Shown here: positions 7,568 through 15,111 of the stretch, one piece after another
Layout: each line of letters begins with the position of its first letter
How positions within the stretch are numbered: position 1 is the stretch's first letter
Assembly: GCA_946406585.1 (NCBI GenBank)
Contig: CAMJLI010000029.1
Location: 1-15,128 of the forward strand
DNA from: an uncultured Prevotellaceae bacterium
Lineage (GTDB): Bacteria; Bacteroidota; Bacteroidia; Bacteroidales; Bacteroidaceae
Length of the DNA stretch: 15,128 nt
Direction: 5' to 3'
The notes under the pieces: generated by a model
Told to the model about the DNA's origin: nothing
The model's database searches: none
Seen by the model: the letters and a program-made list of their open reading frames with translations, nothing else
Made by a program: the position numbers and the translations under genes

Positions 7568-8664
7568 TTTATCACATATACTGGGGCACGGCAGGCAATG
7601 CAGGCTTGTATTTGGACGAAATATATCAGGCACTTCGTTCTGAAGGGTTTGAGCAAGAGGTGTTTGTAAGTCATTATTACCCCTTCGACTATGGACACAA
7701 GTTGTTTTTCAGGCTTACCGAACTGGGTCACTGCAAACGCCTCGGCAAACTGAGGAATGCCATAAGGTATGCTGAACTGATATATGCCCTTGGTGCGGTT
7801 TACATATCCATCAAGAGACACAAGCCGAAAGTCATCAATTATTCTTTCATTGGCGTTTTCGCCCCTGTTCTTCTCTTCCTGAAATTGGTGAAGAAGACCA
7901 CCAAATGCAAGTTGATTCTCACTTGCCATGACGTGATGCCGTTCGAGAACAAATTCCAGACATTGACCAAACAAGAAAAGATGCGCAGGGAAGCGTTTGA
8001 GTTGGCTGATTACCTGCTGACGCACAATCAAAAGTCAAGTGAAGAATTGATGAAATCCTTCCAGGTGCCATCTCACAAGATACTATGCCACAAGTTCCCT
8101 ATCATGGACTTGAAAAAGATATACGCCCGGCAAGACAACTCCAACAAGAAGGAATACGATTTCCTTTTCTTGGGCCATTTGAGGAAAGAGAAGGGAGTGG
8201 AAGTGCTGACAGAGGCATGGAAGCTTTTCCATGCCAAGCATCAAGATGCAAGCCTATGCATAGCAGGCAATGCCCCTTTCGGTTTTGACACATCAGAATA
8301 CGAAGGACTGAACATCCATTTCATCCTTCAGTTCTTGTCAGATGATCAATACCATGCCTTGGCCACATCATCCAAGTGCATTGTCCTTCCATATTTAAGG
8401 GGCACCAACAGTGGGGTTGTTTCCACTTTGTCAACATTGGGCGTTGATGTCATCACCTCCGACCTCGAGATGTTCAAGAGCAACCCGCTTCTGGACAAGG
8501 ACTTGATGTTTGAATGCGGCGACCCTCTTTCATTGGTCAGCAAGATGGAGATGCAAATGGATGGAGAGAGGAAGAAAGCCAACCATTCACAAATGGTGGA
8601 CGATTACAGGGATGCTTTCAGAAAAGAAATTGTAGGTGTATACAACAAGGTGCTGCACGAGTGA
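7564..8664 (+). CDS. Family 4 glycosyltransferase (GT-B fold)
   Basis: A 366-residue GT-B enzyme and the last gene of the plus-strand cassette. The C-terminal half carries the group-1 pattern: FLFLGHLRKEKGVEVLTEAW from about residue 200 (start of the donor-binding Rossmann domain), LCIAGNAP 231-238 and IVLPYLRGTNSGVVSTL at about 273-289. That last segment is the usual phosphate/donor-binding loop, although the classical E-x7-E is degenerate here (GTNSG in place of the first Glu region). The N-terminal half includes a hydrophobic stretch ~91-107 and CHDVMPFE 121-128 at the acceptor side. ATG 7564 is chosen because it overlaps the previous stop in ATGA and begins with a hydrophobic strand; the frame is open further upstream but inside the neighbour. 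The donor sugar is unknown. It could be annotated simply as glycosyltransferase group 1. Confidence 0.85.
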   Translation: MIYHIYWGTAGNAGLYLDEIYQALRSEGFEQEVFVSHYYPFDYGHKLFFRLTELGHCKRLGKLRNAIRYAELIYALGAVYISIKRHKPKVINYSFIGVFAPVLLFLKLVKKTTKCKLILTCHDVMPFENKFQTLTKQEKMRREAFELADYLLTHNQKSSEELMKSFQVPSHKILCHKFPIMDLKKIYARQDNSNKKEYDFLFLGHLRKEKGVEVLTEAWKLFHAKHQDASLCIAGNAPFGFDTSEYEGLNIHFILQFLSDDQYHALATSSKCIVLPYLRGTNSGVVSTLSTLGVDVITSDLEMFKSNPLLDKDLMFECGDPLSLVSKMEMQMDGERKKANHSQMVDDYRDAFRKEIVGVYNKVLHE

Positions 8665-8699
8665 AGGGTAGCAAGCCCTGAGAGGCCGGGTCAATAATT

Positions 8700-9905
8700 T
8701 TATGACAAAAACAACTGCTCCAGCTTGTTCATGCTCTTGGTGATGTTGAAATGCTCCTGCTGATAGCGTTTCGCCCTCTTGCCCATTTCCAAGAGGTCGT
8801 TCTTGTCCATCTTCGACATTTCAAGTATTTTCTCACTCAATGCTTCAGCATCGCCGGCGGCAACCGAGAAGCCACATTGGGCATCCTCTATAATGCGTGG
8901 CCCCTCTCCATTCATCATTGCCACGATGGGCTTTGTCTCAGCCATGTAAGCCTGCAATTTTGCAGGAACGGTGAGGTTGAAGATGCTGACATTTTTCAGC
9001 GACATGAGCATCACATCGGCTTTTTCAAAGAGCGAAGGCATCATTTCGGCAGGATAGCGCCCCAGCAGATGCACATTATTCTCCAGATGATGCTGTTGGA
9101 TGAAAGTTTGTGTCCATTGCATCTTTCTGCCGTTGCCGACAATTACGAAATGGATTTCAGGATGGGATTTCAGCTTTTGCGCCGCCTCCATGATATGTTC
9201 GAAATCTTGAGCCTCTCCCATGTTGCCGGCAAACATCACGACAAAGCCTTCGGGAATGGCGGGAACCTGCACATCATCCCTCTTCTCCAGTGTCTTGTCA
9301 GCCCAGTTGGGGAAATAGACAATCTTCTCCTTGAAATCACCTTTCGAGACAATGGACTGCTCAAAACCTTTCGAACTGACAAGAATCTTGTCAGAATGGC
9401 GGTATATCCATTTGGTCAGTCCTTCAAACATTGCCAACACGTGCTTGTTGTTCACTCCTCCTGCCGCACTAAGGCTCTCCGGCCACAAGTCGAGCACCCA
9501 GAAAAGAAGTTTTGCCTTGCGCAGTTTCTTCACAATCACACCTGGCACCCCAATCATCACCGGCGAAGTCTCATGAACAAAGACATAGTCAAATTTCCGG
9601 AATAGTCCCAGATAGACACTGATGAGGATTGAAGATATGAAGAAGCTCAAATAATTAAGCAGGATCCTGAAAGCATTGCCGTTGCCTCTCGGTATGATGA
9701 ACCCACGTATCACCTTGACGCCACGAATGGTTTCCGAGCGGCGTTTGAAAAACCCATACCCCTTGTAGAAATGCCCCTTTGGATAATCTGGTATCGCGGT
9801 CAGCACGGTCACATCATATCCTCGTTCAGCCATCAAGAAAGCCACATCATTCACCCTGAAAGTCTCAGGATGGAAATGATTGGTGCAAATTAGTATTTTC
9901 TTCAT
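8700..9905 (-). CDS. WcaI/WbuB-like family 4 glycosyltransferase
   Basis: A 401-residue GT-B glycosyltransferase. It resembles the WcaI/WbuB type used in colanic acid and O-antigen synthesis, where fucose or N-acetyl-fucosamine is transferred; the sugar here is unknown. Motifs: MKKILICTNHFHPE at the start, then YPKGHFYKGYGFF 41-53 and HETSPVMIG 111-119. These are followed by WVLDLWPES 136-144, the signature of this subgroup. FAGNMGEAQDF 225-235 marks the start of the donor domain, VPAKLQAYMAETKPIVA 313-329 follows, and NGEGPRIIED 332-341 includes E334/E340. The chosen start is ATG at 9905; the frame continues to 10004, but the extra 33 residues are Arg- and Trp-rich and unlike the family. It converges on the plus-strand cassette with 35 nt between the stops, and is preceded by a 166-nt leader with two hairpins. 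It may work on the same glycan as the cassette, but it is expressed from the opposite strand. Confidence 0.9.
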   Translation of the reverse strand: MKKILICTNHFHPETFRVNDVAFLMAERGYDVTVLTAIPDYPKGHFYKGYGFFKRRSETIRGVKVIRGFIIPRGNGNAFRILLNYLSFFISSILISVYLGLFRKFDYVFVHETSPVMIGVPGVIVKKLRKAKLLFWVLDLWPESLSAAGGVNNKHVLAMFEGLTKWIYRHSDKILVSSKGFEQSIVSKGDFKEKIVYFPNWADKTLEKRDDVQVPAIPEGFVVMFAGNMGEAQDFEHIMEAAQKLKSHPEIHFVIVGNGRKMQWTQTFIQQHHLENNVHLLGRYPAEMMPSLFEKADVMLMSLKNVSIFNLTVPAKLQAYMAETKPIVAMMNGEGPRIIEDAQCGFSVAAGDAEALSEKILEMSKMDKNDLLEMGKRAKRYQQEHFNITKSMNKLEQLFLS

Positions 9906-9934
9906 ACAAGTGGTATTCACATTAGTTTGTTTCA

Positions 9935-9953
9935 CACGTCGGCGCCCGACATG
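9935..9953 (-). other. Short hairpin just upstream of the WcaI-like gene
   Basis: On the minus strand, CATGTCGG and CCGACGTG flank a GCG loop, giving an 8-bp stem with one G-T pair. It ends 30 nt before the start codon at 9905. No run of T follows, so it is not a classical terminator. It could be a leader structure, or it could be chance in GC-rich sequence. Confidence 0.35.
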
Positions 9954-10015
9954 ACATCCGCCCCTGTCCCAAAAGATTGGAACGAAAAGCCAGTGCCTAT
10001 TCACGCCAACAACAC

Positions 10016-10039
10016 CCGGCAGCCCCTATGGCCTGCCGG
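10016..10039 (-). other. GC-rich hairpin between the mannose synthase-like gene and the WcaI-like gene
   Basis: A perfect 7-bp inverted repeat, CCGGCAG (10016-10022) and CTGCCGG (10033-10039), has a 10-nt loop. It lies 33 nt beyond the stop of the gene ending at 10072. On the minus strand it is followed by GTGTTGTTGG rather than a T-run, so a terminator or attenuator role is possible but weakly supported. Confidence 0.4.
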
Positions 10040-10071
10040 AAGCATCAAGGAGAATACAATGAGGCTGGAGT

Positions 10072-10821
10072 TTATTTCGGCATTGGAGGATATTTTCGGA
10101 ACCATCCATCCCAACGCAATCTCATCACACCGAAGAAAGCCTCGGAAAAGATGCCTCCACTCATCTTGCTCACCCCCTCGCGACGGTTTACGAACACCAC
10201 AGGAACTTCCTTGATGCGGAAACCAATGCGCCAAGCCGTGAATTTCATTTCAATCTGAAAGCCATAGCCTTTGAATTTCACCTTGTCGAGCTCGATGGTC
10301 TGCAGCACCCTTCTCTTGTAGCACTTGAAACCCGCTGTGGTGTCGTGTATCTTGAATCCTGTGACCGTTCTAACATACCAAGAGGCAAAATAGCTCATGA
10401 GCACACGCCCCATGGGCCAGTTCACGACATTGACCCCGCTCACATACCGTGACCCTATGGCCAAGTCGTAACCTTCGTCATGACAAGCAGCATAAAGCCG
10501 TGGCAAGTCTGCCGGGTCGTGACTGAAGTCGGCATCCATCTCGAAGATGTACTCATATTGTCTTTCCAAAGCCCATTTGAACCCGGCGATGTATGCCGTT
10601 CCAAGACCGAGCTTGCCTTCCCTTTCGATGATGAACAACCTGCCGGCACATTCACCCTCCATCAGCCGATGCACAATATTGGCAGTGCCGTCGGGACTAC
10701 CATCATCGATTACGAGGACATCGAAATCCTTCTCCAAGGCCAGAACCGCCTTGATGATTTTCTCAATGTTTTCCTTCTCGTTGTATGTGGGTATGATGAC
10801 AATACTATCAGACTGTTTCAT
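10072..10821 (-). CDS. Polyprenol-phosphate mannose synthase-like GT2 (Dpm1 family)
   Basis: A 249-residue GT2 enzyme of the Dpm1 family. In this family the reaction is transfer of mannose (or another sugar) from a nucleotide donor to polyprenyl phosphate on the cytoplasmic face of the inner membrane, producing a lipid-linked donor for glycosylation. Motifs: IPTYNEKENI 10-19, VIDDGSPDGT 37-46, GLGTAYIAGF 72-81, EMDADFSHDP 94-103 (DAD metal site 96-98), IGSRYVSG 122-129, DTTAGFKCY 160-168, GYGFQIEM 185-192 and the R..GVSKMSGG region ~213-223. The protein ends soon after the catalytic domain and has no C-terminal membrane helices, like the short Dpm1 type that relies on peripheral membrane contact. 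A consensus promoter lies ~74 nt upstream. The start at 10821 fits the first conserved strand. The family assignment is firm; the donor (GDP-Man or another) is inferred. Confidence 0.92.
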   Translation of the reverse strand: MKQSDSIVIIPTYNEKENIEKIIKAVLALEKDFDVLVIDDGSPDGTANIVHRLMEGECAGRLFIIEREGKLGLGTAYIAGFKWALERQYEYIFEMDADFSHDPADLPRLYAACHDEGYDLAIGSRYVSGVNVVNWPMGRVLMSYFASWYVRTVTGFKIHDTTAGFKCYKRRVLQTIELDKVKFKGYGFQIEMKFTAWRIGFRIKEVPVVFVNRREGVSKMSGGIFSEAFFGVMRLRWDGWFRKYPPMPK

Positions 10822-10894
10822 GATTTATATTGTTAGAACACACAAGATATCAAATGTCGCCTCAATAGTGGTAAGGATTCACCTTAATGACTTG

Positions 10895-10925
10895 CAAAAA
10901 TAGCAATAATATCGGAAACAACAAA
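10895..10925 (-). promoter_or_regulatory. Bacteroidetes-type promoter of the mannose synthase-like gene
   Basis: On the minus strand, TTTG (10925-10922) is followed after exactly 19 nt by TATTTTTG (10902-10895). This matches the Bacteroidetes primary sigma promoter (-33 TTTG, -7 TAnnTTTG). Transcription would start near 10888, giving a 5' leader of about 65 nt before the ATG at 10821. It shows that this gene need not depend on the upstream pyrC operon. Confidence 0.75.
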
Positions 10926-10929
10926 TAAA

Positions 10930-10941
10930 TTTTCATGAAAA
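10930..10941. promoter_or_regulatory. 12-bp perfect palindrome upstream of the promoter
   Basis: TTTTCATGAAAA reads the same on both strands. It ends 4 nt upstream of the -33 element of the minus-strand promoter, a usual place for an activator or repressor dimer. The regulator is unknown, and such an AT-rich palindrome can arise by chance. Confidence 0.4.
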
Positions 10942-10982
10942 GTCAGTTGGACCATGTTGCACCCATTGCCTTTCCCGAGTCT

Positions 10983-11741
10983 TCATTGGTCAGGATTCTC
11001 AACAAATCCCTGGTATTTCGGGTCAAGAGCCGACATTACGGCACTATAGCAATCGGTCATTGTGGAAGCCACGTTGTCGTTTCCTTGTCCTATGGGATAT
11101 ACAGGTTGGTGTATGACAAGTTCCAGCGGGTGCCAGTTGACGAAATGCCAGTCCCTCATCCTTGGCATCACGTCAAATGAGCCATTGATTGTGATGGGCA
11201 CCACCGGCAGTTGCAGTTCGTCGGCCAGAGCGAACGCCCCCTTCTTGAATTTTGCCATGTGTCCGGTGAAAGAGCGCGCGCCCTCAGGAAACACCACCAC
11301 CGACATGCCCCCGGTAAGCGTTTCGCGTGCCTTGTCATAAGTCTCCTTCACCCTTTTTGGTCCCCTCTTGTCAACCAAGATTTGCTTTGAAGCCTTGCAG
11401 GCAACCCCCACAAAAGGGATTTTCAGGATTTGGTATTTCATCATCCACTTGAAATTGCGGTTGAGGAATCCATAGATCAGGAAAATGTCGAAAGCCCCTT
11501 GATGGTTGGCCACAAAGACATACGACCTGTCCTTCTCCACATTGCTTCCTCCCGTCACTTTCACAGGGAGCAGGAAAGCCCTGATTATCACCTTGGCCCA
11601 CCATCTTCCCGGGTAATAGCCCCAGAAATGGGCATTGCCTATGGCACACCCCACAACAATCATCAAGGCTGTGATGATGGTGTATATCACAGTTATTGGA
11701 ACAGCAACAAACAATTGATAGATACGGTAAATGTATTTCAT
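10983..11741 (-). CDS. plsC: 1-acyl-sn-glycerol-3-phosphate acyltransferase (PlsC family)
   Basis: A 252-residue membrane-associated acyltransferase. In the family, the enzyme adds an acyl chain to the sn-2 position of lysophosphatidic acid to make phosphatidic acid, the phospholipid precursor. The N-terminus has a hydrophobic span at ~9-34. The four acyltransferase blocks are visible: NHQGAFDIF 79-87 (catalytic H80 and D85 in H-x4-D), the basic block KRGPKRVKETY 125-135, FPEGARSFTG 151-160 and VPITINGS 181-188. The length is normal for the family. It is the last gene of the operon beginning with pyrC, 21 nt after the phosphoesterase. A related role, such as acylation of an ornithine or glycine lipid, cannot be excluded: Bacteroidetes carry several PlsC-like proteins and the acceptor cannot be read from the motifs. 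Confidence 0.92.
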   Translation of the reverse strand: MKYIYRIYQLFVAVPITVIYTIITALMIVVGCAIGNAHFWGYYPGRWWAKVIIRAFLLPVKVTGGSNVEKDRSYVFVANHQGAFDIFLIYGFLNRNFKWMMKYQILKIPFVGVACKASKQILVDKRGPKRVKETYDKARETLTGGMSVVVFPEGARSFTGHMAKFKKGAFALADELQLPVVPITINGSFDVMPRMRDWHFVNWHPLELVIHQPVYPIGQGNDNVASTMTDCYSAVMSALDPKYQGFVENPDQ

Positions 11742-11762
11742 TATATGCAGTGTTATTTGATT

Positions 11763-12935
11763 TCATTTGTTGTGCAAGGTGAGCAGCACCATCTCCCCCG
11801 TGACTCCAAACCTCAAGGGAATCAAAGCCCCAAGGCCGGCAGTGACGAAAATAGATTTGCCCTCGCTCTCATACATCCCATTGTTTTCAGTGTACAAGAG
11901 GGAAGAGGTGGTCATTCCCAAGATGTCTATTTGTCCGCCGTGAGTGTGCCCGCTAAGCGAAAGATGCACATTTGTATTTGGTATTATGCTCTCTCTCCAG
12001 TGCTTGGGGTTGTGCATCATCATGATGGTGAACATTCCCTCAGGTATGCCTTCAAGAGCCTTTTCGTATAAAGCCCAACCGTGGTCCTGAGCCTCCTTGT
12101 CCTTCTCTTCGTTCCCTTCCATTCCAGCGAGGGCGATGCTGTCGCCCCGATGGTATATCGTGGTGTTTTCATTGAGCAGCAACCTCCACCCCATTTTCCT
12201 TTCCAGTTCCAGGGTTTTCTTCTCTGCTGCCAGTTTCTCCTCTCGGGTCCCACCTATGTACTTGGAATAGTCGTGATTGCCAAGGATGGAGAACACCCCA
12301 TCCGGAGCATTGAATTTGGACAGCACCTCCAAATGATCTTCTATCTCCTCGGGTTGTGTGTTCTGTAAGTCTCCAAGGAATAATACGATGTCCGGCTTCA
12401 AGGCATTCACGCTGTCTACGAAAGACTTCAGCAAGCGGTTGCCTCTTTCATAGTTTCCCAGATGGGCATCAGAGAAGAGCGCCACCTTATACCCATCGAA
12501 TCCCTTGGGCAAGCTGGCAGAGGAGTATTCCACCCTCCTTATTTCAAACTTGTTGAACCCAATGGTGGAGCCGTATATGGTCACAAAGATGGGTATGAGA
12601 ACCAAGGCGACCCCCAGCACCATGCCCCAGTTTCTTTTCCATCCAAGGCGTCTTTTCAAGAATCTGCCTGCAGAGAGGGAGAAGACCAAGAGGAATTTTG
12701 GAATCGAATAAACACCTATGATGAAAAGGAACACATTTAGTGGAGTCTGAGGGTGCGGTGTGAAATCCTGGACACATGCCAGAAGTATTGTGCAGACAAG
12801 CAATATGGCGGTTTGCACCCACCAAAGCACTTTCGCAGCTTTTGGCACGCCCGCCCTATTGAGATAGTGCTGATAAATACTGATATCAGGCAACACTATC
12901 AACAATATAACAATTATGAAGGCTCTTGCTATCAT
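11763..12935 (-). CDS. Membrane-anchored calcineurin-like metallophosphoesterase
   Basis: A 390-residue protein with four apparent membrane segments (~4-22, 36-56, 67-87, 105-122) followed by a calcineurin-like phosphoesterase domain (~148-388). The metal-binding motifs are visible in order: SDAHLG 155-160 (D156, H158), GDLQN 188-192 (D189), GNHDY 219-223, MHNP 307-310 (H308) and SGHTHGGQ 328-335 (H330, H332). The set is complete except that the usual final Asp of GDxxD is Asn. This is the YkuE-like layout: helices in the inner membrane and a soluble catalytic domain. The natural substrate is unknown; adjacency to plsC makes a phospholipid or other lipid-linked phosphate plausible but unproven. 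It lies 14 nt after the MetH-domain gene and 21 nt before plsC. The start at 12935 gives a direct run into the first membrane helix. Confidence 0.88.
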   Translation of the reverse strand: MIARAFIIVILLIVLPDISIYQHYLNRAGVPKAAKVLWWVQTAILLVCTILLACVQDFTPHPQTPLNVFLFIIGVYSIPKFLLVFSLSAGRFLKRRLGWKRNWGMVLGVALVLIPIFVTIYGSTIGFNKFEIRRVEYSSASLPKGFDGYKVALFSDAHLGNYERGNRLLKSFVDSVNALKPDIVLFLGDLQNTQPEEIEDHLEVLSKFNAPDGVFSILGNHDYSKYIGGTREEKLAAEKKTLELERKMGWRLLLNENTTIYHRGDSIALAGMEGNEEKDKEAQDHGWALYEKALEGIPEGMFTIMMMHNPKHWRESIIPNTNVHLSLSGHTHGGQIDILGMTTSSLLYTENNGMYESEGKSIFVTAGLGALIPLRFGVTGEMVLLTLHNK

Positions 12936-12949
12936 CTTGTCAATACATA

Positions 12950-13768
12950 TTAATCATCCAAGTTGCTTGCCAGAAATTTTCTGGCCATCACCAATGGCAT
13001 CCCCCTCCGGTTGGCATAGTCTGCGAGCTGGTCGGCACCAATCTTTCCCAAATCGAAATAATGGGCCTTGGGATGGGCAATCATCAGTCCTGACACGGAA
13101 GCATGTGGGCGCATCGCCCCATTTTCAGTCAATCGTATGCCTATCTCGCCCATGTCTATCAGTTTGTCGATAATGAAATTGACGCTTGTATCTGGCAATG
13201 ACGGGTATCCTACAGCGGGGCGTATGCCTTGGAATTCCTCAGCCTGCATCTGCGCGATGGTCAAGTCCTCGTCAGGAGCATACCCCCACAACGACTTCCT
13301 GACCTGCTGGTGCAACTTTTCCGCTGTTGCTTCAGCCAGCCTGTCTGCCAATGTCTGTGCCAGCATTTTGAGATAGGGGTCATCCTCATGAGAGCATTCC
13401 ATCAGTGCATCCACCGTAGTGGCAAACAAGCCGATCCTGTCGGCAGTCCCCATGGACACCGGTCTGACGAAATCGGCAAGACAGAGGCACCACTCGCTCC
13501 CTTTCGATGGTCGCTGCTGCCGCAGCATGGGCATCCTGACGCCTTCCACCATTATGTCGTCGCCGTCACTATTGGCTTCGAAAAGTCTAAAGACAGCATG
13601 AGTGGAAAATGATTCATCAAACTGTCTCAGCATCACCTCAGCATCCCTTTTCAGCAGTTCGCGCTCCTCCTGCGGCTTGCCATTCATCTGCCATGCATGG
13701 AAAAAGTAAGCCCAGTTGATAAACGGAGCCACATCCCTCACTTTATAGGCAAGCACCTTTCTCATCAT
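12950..13768 (-). CDS. Free-standing MetH reactivation (AdoMet-binding) domain protein
   Basis: A 272-residue protein that corresponds over nearly its full length to the C-terminal activation domain of cobalamin-dependent methionine synthase. In MetH this domain binds AdoMet and supports reductive methylation of cob(II)alamin back to active methylcobalamin. Visible signatures: APFINWAYFFHAWQMNGK 14-31 (E. coli MetH has a similar DW-PFF-W-G entry), ADRLAEATAEKLHQQVR 141-157, WGYAPDEDL 161-169, GIRPAVGYPSLPD 181-193 (the RxxxGY AdoMet motif, R183, G187, Y188), LTENGAMRPHASVSG 213-227 and AHPKAHYF 231-238. No methyltransferase or cobalamin-binding domain precedes it, so it should act in trans on a separate MetH core. 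It shares a 4-nt ATGA overlap with pyrC, which suggests translational coupling. ATG 13768 is taken as the start; a second Met follows directly. Confidence 0.93.
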   Translation of the reverse strand: MMRKVLAYKVRDVAPFINWAYFFHAWQMNGKPQEERELLKRDAEVMLRQFDESFSTHAVFRLFEANSDGDDIMVEGVRMPMLRQQRPSKGSEWCLCLADFVRPVSMGTADRIGLFATTVDALMECSHEDDPYLKMLAQTLADRLAEATAEKLHQQVRKSLWGYAPDEDLTIAQMQAEEFQGIRPAVGYPSLPDTSVNFIIDKLIDMGEIGIRLTENGAMRPHASVSGLMIAHPKAHYFDLGKIGADQLADYANRRGMPLVMARKFLASNLDD

Positions 13769-15111
13769 CTGTTGCTTCTGAATGAGATGGCCTCGCCCCT
13801 TGCCTCCTCGTGGAAGCAGCCACGGTCATACACCATCCTTCCATTGCAAAATGTATGTTCCACGCGCCAATCGAAGCGTCTTCCTTCAAGTGGCGACCAC
13901 CCGCATTTGCTCTGTATCACATCCTTTGTCACTGTCCATGGCTCGCCTTTCCTTACCACGACAATGTCCGCCTTGTAACCCGGCCTTAAGAATCCGCGCC
14001 TGTCAACATCAAACAGCATGGCGGGATGGTGGCACATCAGCTCCACCATTCTTTCGAGAGAGAGCACCCCTTCATCCACCAGTTGTAGCATGCAAGGCAG
14101 AGAGAACTGCACCATGGGCATTCCGGAAGCAGCCTTTCTGCATCCCCCCACTTTCTCGTTTGGAAGATGAGGGGCATGGTCTGTGGCGACGGTGAATATG
14201 CGTCCGTCGGAGAGAGCCTTTCTCAACGCATCGCGGTCTCCCCTTGTCTTTATGGCAGGATTGCATTTTATTTGGCTACCCAGAGAGGCGTAGTCTTCTT
14301 CGGAAAACAAAAGATGTGCGATGACAGCCTCGCCCGTGATGGAGGGAATGGCATCTTCGTGAATGCCATTTAGCAACGACAACTCATCAGCAGTGGACAA
14401 ATGCGCCAAATGCAGGCGCGCGCCATATTCCCGTGCCAGGCAAACAGCACGTTTTGACGATGCCAGACAAGCATTGGCCGACCTGACAAAAGGATGCAAA
14501 TGCACAGGAGGGTCCTCGCCCCATTTCTCCACTGCCAGGGCCATGTTGTCGTTTATGATTCCAGTATCTTCACAATGAGCCATTATGGGCAATGCCGCAT
14601 TCTTGAAAATCCTCCTGAGGGCATCATCCTCATCCACCAACATGTTTCCTGTCGACGACCCCATGAAGAGCTTCACTCCCGGTATTTTATGCTTGTCAAG
14701 GAGTGTCATGTCATCGGCATTGTCGTTGGTAGCTCCAAAAAAGAAAGAATAGTTCACATGACTGCTTCCTGCAGCTCTTGTGAACTTGTCTTCGAGGGTC
14801 TCAAAAGTGGTGGTCTGGGGCAGCGTGTTGGGCATGTCGAAAAAAGAAGTCACGCCTCCATAAGCAGCCGCCCTGCTCTCAGATTCCATGTCAGCCTTAT
14901 GCGTCAGGCCAGGTTCTCTAAAATGCACATGGGTGTCAATCACCCCCGGGATGACGCAACATCCTGTTGCATCGATATTCAAGTCATAGCTATCCGATGG
15001 CGGCTTTGCCGTTTCGCCAATTTCCACAATCTTGTCATCCTCTACTATGAGATATCCATCGAAAGTGCGCCCTTCATTGACTATAGTAGCATTATCTACA
15101 AGTGTTTTCAT
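13765..15111 (-). CDS. pyrC: Dihydroorotase (class I)
   Basis: A 448-residue amidohydrolase that interconverts N-carbamoyl-L-aspartate and L-dihydroorotate in the cytoplasm, the third step of de novo pyrimidine synthesis. The family signatures are complete: DTHVHFREPG 59-68 (metal ligands H61 and H63, substrate R65), FFDMPNT 90-96, GVKLFMGSSTGNMLV 145-159 (K147, the likely carboxylated lysine), HCED 179-182 (H179), HLAHLST 234-240 (H237), CNPAIK 283-288 and the catalytic ATDHAPH 309-315 (D311). The length and the long GSSTGNMLV motif fit the ~450-residue class I type rather than the short E. coli PyrC. A complete metal site argues against an inactive ATCase-partner form. It is the first visible gene of the operon; only 17 nt upstream lie in the window, so its promoter is not seen. 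Confidence 0.93.
   Translation of the reverse strand: MKTLVDNATIVNEGRTFDGYLIVEDDKIVEIGETAKPPSDSYDLNIDATGCCVIPGVIDTHVHFREPGLTHKADMESESRAAAYGGVTSFFDMPNTLPQTTTFETLEDKFTRAAGSSHVNYSFFFGATNDNADDMTLLDKHKIPGVKLFMGSSTGNMLVDEDDALRRIFKNAALPIMAHCEDTGIINDNMALAVEKWGEDPPVHLHPFVRSANACLASSKRAVCLAREYGARLHLAHLSTADELSLLNGIHEDAIPSITGEAVIAHLLFSEEDYASLGSQIKCNPAIKTRGDRDALRKALSDGRIFTVATDHAPHLPNEKVGGCRKAASGMPMVQFSLPCMLQLVDEGVLSLERMVELMCHHPAMLFDVDRRGFLRPGYKADIVVVRKGEPWTVTKDVIQSKCGWSPLEGRRFDWRVEHTFCNGRMVYDRGCFHEEARGEAISFRSNR

Noticed and set aside
8665..8680. Small hairpin (AGGG...CCCT) at the convergent junction as a shared terminator
   Set aside because: The stem is four base pairs with no T-run on either side; not enough to call.
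8751..9605. Plus-strand open frame (284 codons) opposite the WcaI-like gene
   Set aside because: The minus strand has clear glycosyltransferase motifs throughout; the plus-strand product is His/Phe/Leu-rich and lacks motifs.
9906..10004. N-terminal extension of the WcaI-like glycosyltransferase
   Set aside because: The 33 extra residues do not look like a family N-terminus, and the conserved MKKILI start is at 9905.
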